This document shows, one piece after another, positions 16,739 to 24,214 of a DNA stretch of 64,000 bases. The notes beneath the pieces were generated by a model. That model had not been told where the DNA came from, did not search any database, and saw only the letters and a list, made by a program, of their open reading frames with translations. The translations under genes and the position numbers were made by a program. Each line of letters begins with the position of its first letter. Within the stretch, counting starts at the first letter, position 1. Source of the stretch: Spirosoma oryzicola (GTDB lineage: Bacteria; Bacteroidota; Bacteroidia; Cytophagales; Spirosomataceae); the NCBI RefSeq assembly GCF_021233055.1, contig NZ_CP089538.1:2434501-2498500 (forward strand), written 5' to 3'.

Positions 16739-16767
16739 AAGCCCGGTCGTGATTGGCCGGGCTTCTT
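16739..16767. terminator. Bidirectional terminator between convergent genes
   Basis: Stem AAGCCCGG/CCGGGCTT with a 10-nt loop and T-rich flanks. It ends the early operon and the leftward DUF4468-like gene. Confidence 0.8.
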
Positions 16768-16770
16768 TGT

Positions 16771-17295
16771 TTACTGATCAAACTGTTCAGTCAGAATGTA
16801 CTTATTGAGCGAAGCCATATTCGCTTTTACTTTCTGATCACAGGCTTCAAGGGTACGAATCAGGTTCTTTTCGGGAAATCGTTTAAACTCCTGAATCGGC
16901 TTGTTTGGGTCAGACAAGCTCCGCTGAACGTATAAATTGCCGACTTTGATATGATAACCCGATTCTTTGGCGTCAAACTGCGTTTCGGTATGGAGCAATA
17001 CGCGAAGCTGATCAATCTTCTTTTTGTCGGGCGTTACCGCTTCACCAAATCCCCTAGCAATCAACTCGCCGGTCGCTTCGTCATTCAGTTTGAGTACCTG
17101 GTCGGGTGATTTGTACATCAGAACGAACCAGCGCCGGGCGCGTCGAAAGATTTCCGCTTTGCTCATGTCGGGCACCTTCACATCTTCAGTGTAGACAACC
17201 TTATCACCTTCGAGCGGTAAAACGCCTTTGTATTTCTCCTGACAGAAGGCCGAAGCCGTGACGAATAGCAATAGTACAGTAAACAGTTTCTTCAT
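16771..17295 (-). CDS. Secreted DUF4468-like protein (prophage moron)
   Basis: A 174-aa exported protein; the ATG at 17295 starts a clean signal peptide (MKKLFTVLLLFVTASAFCQ) with cleavage before Gln typical of Bacteroidota. The mature part (KVPDMSKAEIFRRARRWFVLMYKSPDQVLKLNDEATGELIARG) fits the DUF4468 TBP-like-fold family. It is on the opposite strand between the early and late operons and has its own terminator, the classic place for a moron expressed from the silent prophage. Its function in the periplasm is unknown. Confidence 0.75.
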   Translation of the reverse strand: MKKLFTVLLLFVTASAFCQEKYKGVLPLEGDKVVYTEDVKVPDMSKAEIFRRARRWFVLMYKSPDQVLKLNDEATGELIARGFGEAVTPDKKKIDQLRVLLHTETQFDAKESGYHIKVGNLYVQRSLSDPNKPIQEFKRFPEKNLIRTLEACDQKVKANMASLNKYILTEQFDQ

Positions 17296-17425
17296 ATAGT
17301 CATTTTTGCGCGAAGTAATCATAACGCGATCAATCGCAAAAACTACTGTACTAAGCGGTTATCGTATTATCTACAATAAATCATTTGTTGTACAATTATT
17401 ATTTTAAAATATTAGTTATAATTGT

Positions 17426-17438
17426 AACAAGTATTGTA
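17426..17438 (+). promoter_or_regulatory. Operator-like box upstream of the late operon
   Basis: AACAAGTATTGTA, identical to the core of the two boxes at the early promoter (10410-10442). It lies 50 bp before the small terminase start. No perfect TAnnTTTG box is seen next to it. Confidence 0.55.
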
Positions 17439-17488
17439 GAGGTTTGTCCACAGTACTACTACCGTAACTTTTAAGAACTCTTCTCTCA

Positions 17489-17959
17489 ATGCCTTTCCCC
17501 GAAGGAAATCAATTCTGGAAGCTCCGTAGCTCCCACGGTCGCGACAAGCTGTTTGCGTCGCCAGAATTGCTATGGCAAGCGGCAACTGAATACTTTGAAT
17601 GGTGCGACAGTAATCCCTGGAATAGAATAGAGTATAAGGGGGCTGATATCGTCCGTGTTGAGGTGCCTACTTCCCGTCCGTACACACTACAGGGTTTGTG
17701 TGTTTACTGCGAAACCTCTCTTCAGTGGTGGGATCAATTCAAGAAGAATCAGGCCAACCATGATTTTTTTGATATCATAACGCGTATAGAGCAAATTATC
17801 TATACTCACAAGTTTGAAGGGGCTGCTGTCGGTGCATTTAATCCAAGCATCATTGCCCGCGATCTTGGTTTAGCCGAGAAATCAGAAGTAAAAGCAACGG
17901 GTACGCATTCGGTGCGCCGTGACGAGGAATCAGGGGATATAATCATTGAAAGCATATGA
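17489..17959 (+). CDS. terS: Terminase small subunit
   Basis: A 156-aa DNA-packaging protein that recognises the packaging site and regulates the large subunit. It begins MPFPEGNQFWKLRSSHGRDKLFASPELLW, as in many Gp3-like small terminases that start with a Gly-Asn-x-Phe-W motif. HTH-like elements follow (YTLQGLCVYCETSLQWWDQFKK), and the C-terminus is charged, with RDLGLAEKSEVK before it. It overlaps the large subunit start by 4 bp. Confidence 0.85.
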   Translation: MPFPEGNQFWKLRSSHGRDKLFASPELLWQAATEYFEWCDSNPWNRIEYKGADIVRVEVPTSRPYTLQGLCVYCETSLQWWDQFKKNQANHDFFDIITRIEQIIYTHKFEGAAVGAFNPSIIARDLGLAEKSEVKATGTHSVRRDEESGDIIIESI

Positions 17960-19290
17960 TTAAGCTCCGTTTGTCAGGCAGTATGTTCACGACGGCTTAC
18001 CGGAAGCTGAGAGCCGCTATTCAAAAAGCGACGCGTTTTGTTATCTTTTTCGGCGCGGCTGATAGCTCCAAGTCGTATTCCGCGCATCAGGATTTAGTGC
18101 TTGATTTGATGACAGCCAAAGACGACATCCTGGTTGTCCGTAAAAACAGCGCTCACATTCGCGAATCCTGCTACAAGCTACTCAAATCAATTATTGTTGC
18201 CTGGGGCCTGGCTTCGTCGTTTGATTTCTTCTACTCGTCCGATAAGCGGGAGATTGTCTACAAAGAAACGGGCCGTAAGATTGCGTTTACGGGTATCAAC
18301 GATCCTGAATCACTTAAATCGATCTTTGGCTTTTACCGGCTACTGATTGAAGAGGCTAATCAACTGGATTGGGAGGATTTCTTGGAGCTTAATCGCCGGT
18401 TGCGCTCCAATCAGTCGATTCAGATTATTATGCTGCTCAATCCAGTCTCTGAACAGCACTGGATTAAAGCAAGGCTAATCGACAACCCGGCGTATAGTGG
18501 TGACGTAACATCGTGCCACGTTACCTATCACGATAATGAGTACATCACCCGTGAGCGCGTCGCTGAGCTGGAGCGGCTCAAAGAAGTTGACGAGTACCAG
18601 TACCGGGTCTACGTACTTGGTTTGTGGGGCATTATCAAGCCCGAGAATCCCTTCTTTCACAAGATTGATCCGAACCGGCATTTTGGTAAGGTCATTTACG
18701 ATCCGAAGCTTCCCGTTTACCTGGCTTTCGACTTTAACAAGGTCAACTCCGTTACGGTGCGCCAGAAGCAGCCAGGCAAGTCAGGTGGTTTAGTGCCCCG
18801 TTTTCTCAAAGAGATTCACAAAGGCGGTGAGGGTGCCGACCTGGAAGAAATCTGCAAAGAGTTGTCGTTCGATTATGGTCGTAATATGATCCTGGTTACG
18901 GGTGATGCGTCGGGGAATCAGGGACGGTCTGAAACTAAAGGCAATCGTACTGCCTGGATGCTGATCAAAGGTTATTTCCGCGACAACAATGTATCGTTCA
19001 TCAACTACGATGCGGTGCCCTCGTCGAATCCAAGTCATACCGAATCCCGATTTGTCTGCAATGCGCTGGTTCATCACTGGAAAGATGATTTTCTGATTGA
19101 TCGCGACAACTGCCCGACACTGTGCGCCGACGTCATCAAGATGAAAACGAATACAGACGGCGGGCTGGATAAGAAGGATTGCGATAAGTACAACTACGGA
19201 CACGTCGGCGACTGTGGTCGCTATGATCTCTGCAATTTCGAATACACCACGTTTAAAAACCTTGGCCATTACCAGAAGAAAGCCGCATAA
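17956..19290 (+). CDS. terL: Terminase large subunit
   Basis: A 444-aa packaging motor and nuclease. The ATPase domain has a Walker A variant GAADSSKS (33-40; the usual Gly-Lys-Ser is Ser-Lys-Ser) and Walker B RLLIEEA (128-134). The C-terminal RNase H-like nuclease shows Asp259 (YLAFDFNKV) and Asp317 (LVTGDASGN). The length is normal for the PBSX-like group. It follows the small subunit with a 4-bp overlap and opens the morphogenesis region, but no portal or capsid gene could be recognised after it. Confidence 0.9.
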   Translation: MIKLRLSGSMFTTAYRKLRAAIQKATRFVIFFGAADSSKSYSAHQDLVLDLMTAKDDILVVRKNSAHIRESCYKLLKSIIVAWGLASSFDFFYSSDKREIVYKETGRKIAFTGINDPESLKSIFGFYRLLIEEANQLDWEDFLELNRRLRSNQSIQIIMLLNPVSEQHWIKARLIDNPAYSGDVTSCHVTYHDNEYITRERVAELERLKEVDEYQYRVYVLGLWGIIKPENPFFHKIDPNRHFGKVIYDPKLPVYLAFDFNKVNSVTVRQKQPGKSGGLVPRFLKEIHKGGEGADLEEICKELSFDYGRNMILVTGDASGNQGRSETKGNRTAWMLIKGYFRDNNVSFINYDAVPSSNPSHTESRFVCNALVHHWKDDFLIDRDNCPTLCADVIKMKTNTDGGLDKKDCDKYNYGHVGDCGRYDLCNFEYTTFKNLGHYQKKAA

Positions 19291-19292
19291 CC

Positions 19293-20087
19293 ATGAACCC
19301 CGAACCCCTACCCACCGCAACCCGTACCTTATCGCCTGAGACAGTGCAGAAGTACATGCTCGCTTTGAATGAACTGGCTAGTACGCTGTCTATCTATTCG
19401 TTCAAGCCAATTGATGTTAGCGAATTCTGCAAGCGTCACGACATCAAGCCATCGTTCTTCGACGCGCTTCGTGATTTGAATAAACTGGAGCTTGATCTAA
19501 CGAAGGGTGTACAGGAGGGTATGTTCTTCAAGATGGACAAAGAGTTGTACGCTGTTACGCCTGACGAGATTGTTGCGCAGATGCGTCGTAATGGTCACAA
19601 GACAGCGAAGAAACAGGCCGAAGCCACATTCGAAGCCATCAAAGAAGTAACTGCTACCAATTTTAATGACCTTGATGCAATGGCGAAAGGTGTTGAGTTG
19701 ATGAAATCTGCTGAGGAGATAGAAACCGCAAAGGCCAATTGCGTCGCTGGTCCAAACTGCTCGACTAGTGTTTGTATGGGCTGCTCAGGGTCGATTGGTA
19801 AGTCACATTTGAATATAACAGCGGAAGAGGCTCAGCAGATTATGCAGGAAGCGGAAACCTTCGAGCAAATTGAAGCCGCTCAGGTTAAGCCGGTTCCTAA
19901 TGCGCTCAAGGACTGGTCCGCTGATTCGCGGCTTGAACCTCGCCTGCTTTCTCGTCCCTACAAAATCAGCCTCAAAGCGGATAGTCTGGAATTGACGATG
20001 GAGGTCAACACAACCGAAGATTCCGACATCCTTGATGCTGTGCTATTCAAGCTAAATCGTGAGTCTTTATCCGTAGTGCTTAAGTAG
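19293..20087 (+). CDS. Hypothetical phage protein with a Cys cluster, 264 aa
   Basis: Directly after the large terminase. The N-terminal 100 residues look like a winged-helix domain (VSEFCKRHDIKPSFFDALRDLNKLELDL). Around residues 150-165 there is a Cys cluster, CVAGPNCSTSVCMGC (spacing C-x6-C-x4-C-x2-C), that may bind zinc or an iron-sulphur cluster. The C-terminal part is beta-rich (YKISLKADSLELTMEVNT). No known portal or capsid family was recognised. Its place suggests a packaging or head-associated role. Confidence 0.6.
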   Translation: MNPEPLPTATRTLSPETVQKYMLALNELASTLSIYSFKPIDVSEFCKRHDIKPSFFDALRDLNKLELDLTKGVQEGMFFKMDKELYAVTPDEIVAQMRRNGHKTAKKQAEATFEAIKEVTATNFNDLDAMAKGVELMKSAEEIETAKANCVAGPNCSTSVCMGCSGSIGKSHLNITAEEAQQIMQEAETFEQIEAAQVKPVPNALKDWSADSRLEPRLLSRPYKISLKADSLELTMEVNTTEDSDILDAVLFKLNRESLSVVLK

Positions 20088-20122
20088 CGTACAACAACCC
20101 ACCGTAACCGTAACCCTTTACC

Positions 20123-20386
20123 ATGCAATTCTGTAAACCACGCGAAGGCCAAGCCTGCTTTCTGTATCAGGGCGAAAGTAGCCAGGCTCGATTAGACGAG
20201 TTCCTCAAAACCTGTGGCGGTACGGCTTCCAAGCTGGAAGGTGTCAAAGCGGTATTCGTGACCGTCGTCAAAGGTGAGCCGCGGCACATCTACGCCATGC
20301 CGGGTTCGTGGGTACGATGCCTCGGTCCTGCGCAGTTTACAGCGATGTCCGGTCAGAAGTTTCAACAACAATACGAACTCGTATAG
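20123..20386 (+). CDS. Small hypothetical protein, 87 aa
   Basis: Compact alpha/beta-looking protein (MQFCKPREGQACFLYQGESSQARLDEFLKTCGG) with three Cys residues. It starts 35 bp after the preceding gene, and the next gene starts 2 bp after its stop. Family not recognised. Confidence 0.55.
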   Translation: MQFCKPREGQACFLYQGESSQARLDEFLKTCGGTASKLEGVKAVFVTVVKGEPRHIYAMPGSWVRCLGPAQFTAMSGQKFQQQYELV

Positions 20387-20388
20387 CT

Positions 20389-20634
20389 ATGGCACGTACA
20401 ATCATTCGCCCCGATCTCAGGCCAAAGCCTAAGCCAGTACAAAAGTTTCAGAAGAAGGAGACACCAGAGCAGCTACTTGAACGAATGGCTCATATCATGA
20501 GCATGAATCGAAAGCTTGATTCTGGCGAATATGGGCTTGACCAGAATTTCAATGTCGTATCGCTTAAGGATAATCCAAAGGCCGTACCCGTTCCTCACTA
20601 TGCCCGAAATAAACGACGCCATGCAGACAAGTAA
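20389..20634 (+). CDS. Small basic protein, 81 aa
   Basis: The frame opens earlier, but the ATG at 20389 lies 2 bp after the previous stop and begins MARTIIRPDLRPKPKPVQKFQKKETP. It is Lys-, Arg- and Pro-rich at both ends with a helical centre, as in DNA-associated or scaffold-like phage proteins. It overlaps the following gene by up to 35 bp. Role unknown. Confidence 0.5.
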   Translation: MARTIIRPDLRPKPKPVQKFQKKETPEQLLERMAHIMSMNRKLDSGEYGLDQNFNVVSLKDNPKAVPVPHYARNKRRHADK

Positions 20635-21643
20635 TCCCTTCGAAAAGACCGTTGGCCTCAAAGGTGTGCAGCCCGAATCCGTCAACTTTCCGGTTTGGAT
20701 CAACGACTTGCCCGGTATGTCTACTGAACTGGTTAGCGCAGTTGCGGACAGCGAAGACGAATCCGACGACGATCCTTCCGGTATCAAAGCAACATGGGCA
20801 AGGGTTTGTCGGCTTGGCCTTGAAACGCTGTCAACGATGCTCGAAGGCGAGTTGAGCAAGTCAGCAGATTTCAGCTACATCGGCACCAGAACGGGGAATC
20901 TGACAGGTGAAGCATCGGACGTTGTACTGCTTCCGGCTGCTCAGTGGAAAGGCTATATCGTCAATGCCCAAGTCAGCAAAGACGACGAGCTATTTGTAAA
21001 ATGTCTCACTGTTGCTTGCGCCAACGAAGAGGATACAACTACTCGTATTCGGGTATTTGATCCAAAAGGCAAGGCATTGTTTGAGAAGGACGATGTTGTT
21101 GTAAAGCCAGACATCAATGTGTTGGATATTGGCTATATAGCTCGTTCGCCTTTCGGTCGCTCAATACATCTGTTTGTTGCTATTGACGCAACAGAACTGT
21201 CGCTGAATGTGCTTGGCGATGGCCAGGAATGGGATTGCACAGACTTCAATTTCTATCTCGACAGTGTTAAGTCTCCGACTAATCTAATCAACAGTATAGG
21301 CAACGTTGATGCGGCTGACACAACCAGCATCTTACTCGAAGCCTACGTTCGGCGCTCGCTGATTGATCAGATTGCGAAATACGAAGATCGCTTTCGTTGG
21401 GCGTATGCGTACGTTGTCGGCTCTTTGTTGATGACCGACAAACTAGCCTCGCCGAATATCAATCTGTTCACCAATACCAACCGCTTGTTCACGGAGGAAC
21501 ACAGGGTTGAGTTGATGGATGAAGCGAAAAAGAAGGTTTGCCCCATCGCTCGGGACATTATCAAGGCACTCCGACCAACGCCCGCTTTGCAGCAACCAAA
21601 CCCTGACGATCAGCGGGGCTATTATCCAGGATCATTTATTTAA
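20600..21643 (+). CDS. Unknown phage protein, 347 aa
   Basis: The ATG at 20600 (MPEINDAMQTSNPF) is preferred; a second at 20621 would shorten the overlap with the previous gene. An acidic stretch (VADSEDESDDDPSG, about 40-53) precedes a helical part and then a beta-rich centre (TTTRIRVFDPKGKALF, SIHLFVAIDATELSLNVLG). The C-terminus is helical and ends in a Gly/Tyr-rich tail. It sits where a virion protein would be expected, but no portal, protease or major capsid signature is visible. It may be a head or neck component of an undescribed family. Confidence 0.6.
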   Translation: MPEINDAMQTSNPFEKTVGLKGVQPESVNFPVWINDLPGMSTELVSAVADSEDESDDDPSGIKATWARVCRLGLETLSTMLEGELSKSADFSYIGTRTGNLTGEASDVVLLPAAQWKGYIVNAQVSKDDELFVKCLTVACANEEDTTTRIRVFDPKGKALFEKDDVVVKPDINVLDIGYIARSPFGRSIHLFVAIDATELSLNVLGDGQEWDCTDFNFYLDSVKSPTNLINSIGNVDAADTTSILLEAYVRRSLIDQIAKYEDRFRWAYAYVVGSLLMTDKLASPNINLFTNTNRLFTEEHRVELMDEAKKKVCPIARDIIKALRPTPALQQPNPDDQRGYYPGSFI

Positions 21644-21654
21644 AACTATACAGT

Positions 21655-21768
21655 ATGGAAGCCAACGAAAAGATTGAGCTAATGAAGTTAGCAGCTGCTA
21701 TGTCACATGACGTAGAATCGACAATTAAGAACTACAAGAAACTTTTAGAAACGGTTCTGAAACCGTAA
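21655..21768 (+). CDS. Very small protein, 37 aa
   Basis: MEANEKIELMKLAAAMSHDVESTIKNYKKLLETVLKP is a single amphipathic helical protein. It starts 11 bp after the previous stop and ends 4 bp before the next start, so it fills the gap in the operon exactly. Function unknown. Confidence 0.5.
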   Translation: MEANEKIELMKLAAAMSHDVESTIKNYKKLLETVLKP

Positions 21769-21772
21769 AGCC

Positions 21773-22243
21773 ATGTTTACTCAATCCTTTGATTTGGGTT
21801 TGGTTGCTCGGGATCTGCTACGCGACGTACAACTCGCTGACCGCAATCTGTCCATCAACCTACGTCGGGCTGGTATCGATTCGGCAGCGCTGATTGTGTA
21901 CCGAATCCAAATCAAAGGTGAGGGTTCCGAAAACCAGCGACTACTGTCAAAAGCAAAGCTCCGCGTTGGCGCTTACTCGAAAGGATGGGCGAAGGATCGT
22001 ACAAGTCGGGGTCGGCAGATTGATCACGTCGATTTTACGGATAAAGGCGATCTGATGCGAAGCTTTGTCGTACTCGAAGTAACTGACAAGCTGGTAACCG
22101 TTGGCTTTCTCAATGATGAACAGGCCGATAAAGCCGAGTACTTAGAAGCGTATTTCGGTGAAGCCTTTTACCTGAGTCCTGACGAACAGGAACAAGTGTT
22201 AACCGCACTTGCCAATAGTATACTAGACGATATAGATAAATGA
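21773..22243 (+). CDS. Putative tail completion / virion morphogenesis protein
   Basis: A 156-aa protein with a basic helical N-terminus (LADRNLSINLRRAGIDSAALIV), a basic loop (SKGWAKDRTSRGRQIDHVDF) and a beta-rich end (LMRSFVVLEVTDKLVTVGFLND). The pattern of a long helix followed by a Ser-Gly-x-Leu-like strand segment and YLEAYFG resembles gp10/gpG-type tail completion proteins that join head and tail. This is an inference from layout and position. It overlaps the next gene by 4 bp. Confidence 0.5.
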   Translation: MFTQSFDLGLVARDLLRDVQLADRNLSINLRRAGIDSAALIVYRIQIKGEGSENQRLLSKAKLRVGAYSKGWAKDRTSRGRQIDHVDFTDKGDLMRSFVVLEVTDKLVTVGFLNDEQADKAEYLEAYFGEAFYLSPDEQEQVLTALANSILDDIDK

Positions 22244-22683
22244 AGCCTAAAACATTCGATTTCAACTGGTTCAACCTACACCCGACGTTCTTTCTGGTAT
22301 TCGGCCAGTACGTCAAACTCTTCAATCTGTTTAATCGCCGATCCGCCGAAGATGGGCACCTTTGGGGCGTTGGCTTAATTCAGATAGGTAACAGACACTT
22401 GTTCTTCGTCGGCTCCGATGGCAGCATGAAGCGACTGGCGTTTCTATTCGTCCATCTGATTGGATTCAGAAAGATCGCGATTCCGTTTGATCGAATCCAC
22501 CATTTAGAGCAGTCGTATGGCTGGCTAATTCTGCCAACCCCGAAAGGGTGGATTGCCTTTTTCGACCGGAAAGAGCTTCGGAACTGGAATAACGACCTGG
22601 TCGCAAAGTATAGCTTCTCGCAACGATTCAAGCTTGTAACAAAAGATCGCTTTCACAACTGTACAGCAACCGGACGATACTAA
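22240..22683 (+). CDS. Hypothetical phage protein, 147 aa
   Basis: Aromatic-rich and basic (MKPKTFDFNWFNLHPTFFLVFGQYVKLFN). Hydrophobic strands (GVGLIQIGNRHLFFVG, YGWLILPTPKGWIAFF) suggest a small beta-sheet protein rather than membrane helices. It overlaps the previous gene by 4 bp and is followed 1 bp later by a tiny membrane protein. No family recognised. Confidence 0.55.
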   Translation: MKPKTFDFNWFNLHPTFFLVFGQYVKLFNLFNRRSAEDGHLWGVGLIQIGNRHLFFVGSDGSMKRLAFLFVHLIGFRKIAIPFDRIHHLEQSYGWLILPTPKGWIAFFDRKELRNWNNDLVAKYSFSQRFKLVTKDRFHNCTATGRY

Positions 22684-22684
22684 C

Positions 22685-22831
22685 ATGAAATCACTCGCTA
22701 AAGCCGCTATCATCATTGCTTGCATGCTACTGTCCGGCTACATGACGATGCAAGGTCACTCCGAAATGGGTGTCCTGTTTCTGCTATTCGCTGGTTTGGT
22801 TGCTGTCTTTTACGAAGCTCAGTGGAAATGA
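22685..22831 (+). CDS. Small membrane protein, 48 aa (holin-like size)
   Basis: Two hydrophobic segments (AAIIIACMLLSGYM and MGVLFLLFAGLVAVFY) with a short polar turn. The stop overlaps the next ATG as ATGA. Size and topology would fit a holin or another small inner-membrane phage protein; no endolysin was recognised nearby, so this is only a possibility. Confidence 0.55.
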   Translation: MKSLAKAAIIIACMLLSGYMTMQGHSEMGVLFLLFAGLVAVFYEAQWK

Positions 22832-23073
22832 TACGTTTTTCTATAAGTGGAGAAGGGCCAAGGTACTGGCATTCAACCGCTGATCTGATGGTAAACGGTA
22901 AGCGTATTCGCATATGGCAACTGTTCAGAAAACGGTATCCATATTCCAGCAAACCGCACTCTGGCTTTGTGATCTTCAACGTGAAAAGCTATTTCTTGTT
23001 TGCCATAGATCGCAACAGTAAACGCACAGATCTGATCCTTTTCGGGCACTACTTCACATTTAAGCACAAATGA
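22828..23073 (+). CDS. Small basic hypothetical protein, 81 aa
   Basis: Starts at the ATGA overlap with the 48-aa gene (MIRFSISGEGPRYWHSTADL) and ends with a 4-bp overlap with the next gene. It is basic, rich in aromatic residues and probably mostly beta (GFVIFNVKSYFLFAIDRN). It resembles the protein at 22240 in style, as if both derived from one family, but this was not aligned. Role unknown. Confidence 0.55.
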   Translation: MIRFSISGEGPRYWHSTADLMVNGKRIRIWQLFRKRYPYSSKPHSGFVIFNVKSYFLFAIDRNSKRTDLILFGHYFTFKHK

Positions 23074-23573
23074 TACAGGACACTATCGACAACATTAATG
23101 GGCTTATCAAGCGAGCGATACCTTCCCCGGAAATTCAGGTGGAAGGTATTGTCGTACTCGTCCATGATCAGCAGGAAAACGCGGTTACTGTCAAGCTAGG
23201 CGATACAGAAACTCGCTTCTCGCTTGACAGCAAACTCGTGTTTCAGTCGCTTCATCTGGTTGATGGCTACATACCGCGTGATCAGGACACCTTCGGCTCG
23301 TTTACTGATACGGTGTACGACGTTCGCTTTGTGCTGGTTGGTGTATCCAAGAAACGCAGCAATATCAATGTAGCGCTCAACGCACTACGTGAAACGAGTT
23401 ATATCAAGATCGATGGTGTAGAGAATGATACATTGTCGGTCCTGACTCGCTATTTCAAAGTAAAAGCGGATCAAAACAAGAACTACGATCCGGCTTTGTT
23501 TGCTTTCGCGATTCGCTACCATATCGAAGGCGTTGCTGACGAAGATTTTACCGAAGTATTTGCAATCGATTAA
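23070..23573 (+). CDS. Hypothetical phage structural protein, 167 aa
   Basis: Probable alpha/beta protein (MIQDTIDNINGLIKRAIPSPEIQVEGIVVLVHDQQENAVTVKLGDTETRF) in the position of a tail terminator, after the possible tail completion gene. No diagnostic motif can be cited, so this role is a guess from gene order. It overlaps the previous gene by 4 bp, and the first gene with a signal peptide starts 11 bp later. Confidence 0.5.
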   Translation: MIQDTIDNINGLIKRAIPSPEIQVEGIVVLVHDQQENAVTVKLGDTETRFSLDSKLVFQSLHLVDGYIPRDQDTFGSFTDTVYDVRFVLVGVSKKRSNINVALNALRETSYIKIDGVENDTLSVLTRYFKVKADQNKNYDPALFAFAIRYHIEGVADEDFTEVFAID

Positions 23574-23584
23574 CTATCCACACA

Positions 23585-24214
23585 ATGAAAAAGATCGCAT
23601 TACTGTTACTGCTCAGTATCGGATTCGCTCAGGCGCAATCGGTTACCGACGTAGCAAGCTACACCATCACAAAGTCCGGCGCTGGCATTAAGATATCCGG
23701 TAGTCAGGGACTGGTCAAGTATTACTCCGCACCGACGATAACCGGTGAGCCGCGCATCTTATTTCCGGCGGTATCGGCTGTTATCAAGATTACCTCGGCG
23801 AGTTCGGTGTCTGAAATGCCTATCTCGTACATCAAAGTCGTTGGCTCGGAAACAGCGAGTAATACATTAAGCGGGGTTATTGATCAGATATCGGCGCTTA
23901 TTGGTTCGGGTACATCAGGCACCGTTACCCCCGCACCCGCGACGTTTGGGGCTACAGCGCCCACCTCCGCTGACTACACAACTAGTCAGACGATTACGAC
24001 GACCAATGTGCTCAAGATCCTCATTGAAAATGTGGGTACCACAGCCGCAACCTTCACCTATTCGGGACTCAGCTACACCTTCGTGCAGGGTGATCAACGC
24101 GTGTTTGATGCGGTGTACGATGCGACGAGCAACAAGCTGATTCCGATTGCCAGTCTGGTCATTAACCCCTCCGCGTCGGCTCCGATTCGGGTAACCCGCT
24201 TTTTGAAACAATGA
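23585..24214 (+). CDS. Exported phage-encoded protein, 209 aa
   Basis: Begins with a signal peptide (MKKIALLLLLSIGFAQAQ, cleavage before Gln). The mature part is Ser/Thr/Ala-rich and beta-like, with a flexible linker (GSGTSGTVTPAPATFGA, about 107-123) and a C-terminal beta domain (NVLKILIENVGTTAATFTYSGL). It resembles surface or fibre proteins. It is coupled by a 4-bp overlap to the SGNH protein gene. A signal peptide is unusual for a tail-operon product. No family named. Confidence 0.6.
   Translation: MKKIALLLLLSIGFAQAQSVTDVASYTITKSGAGIKISGSQGLVKYYSAPTITGEPRILFPAVSAVIKITSASSVSEMPISYIKVVGSETASNTLSGVIDQISALIGSGTSGTVTPAPATFGATAPTSADYTTSQTITTTNVLKILIENVGTTAATFTYSGLSYTFVQGDQRVFDAVYDATSNKLIPIASLVINPSASAPIRVTRFLKQ

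Noticed and set aside
22720..22827. Longer N-terminal extension of gene 22828
   Set aside because: It would overlap almost all of the 48-aa membrane protein gene; the ATGA overlap at 22828 is the better start.
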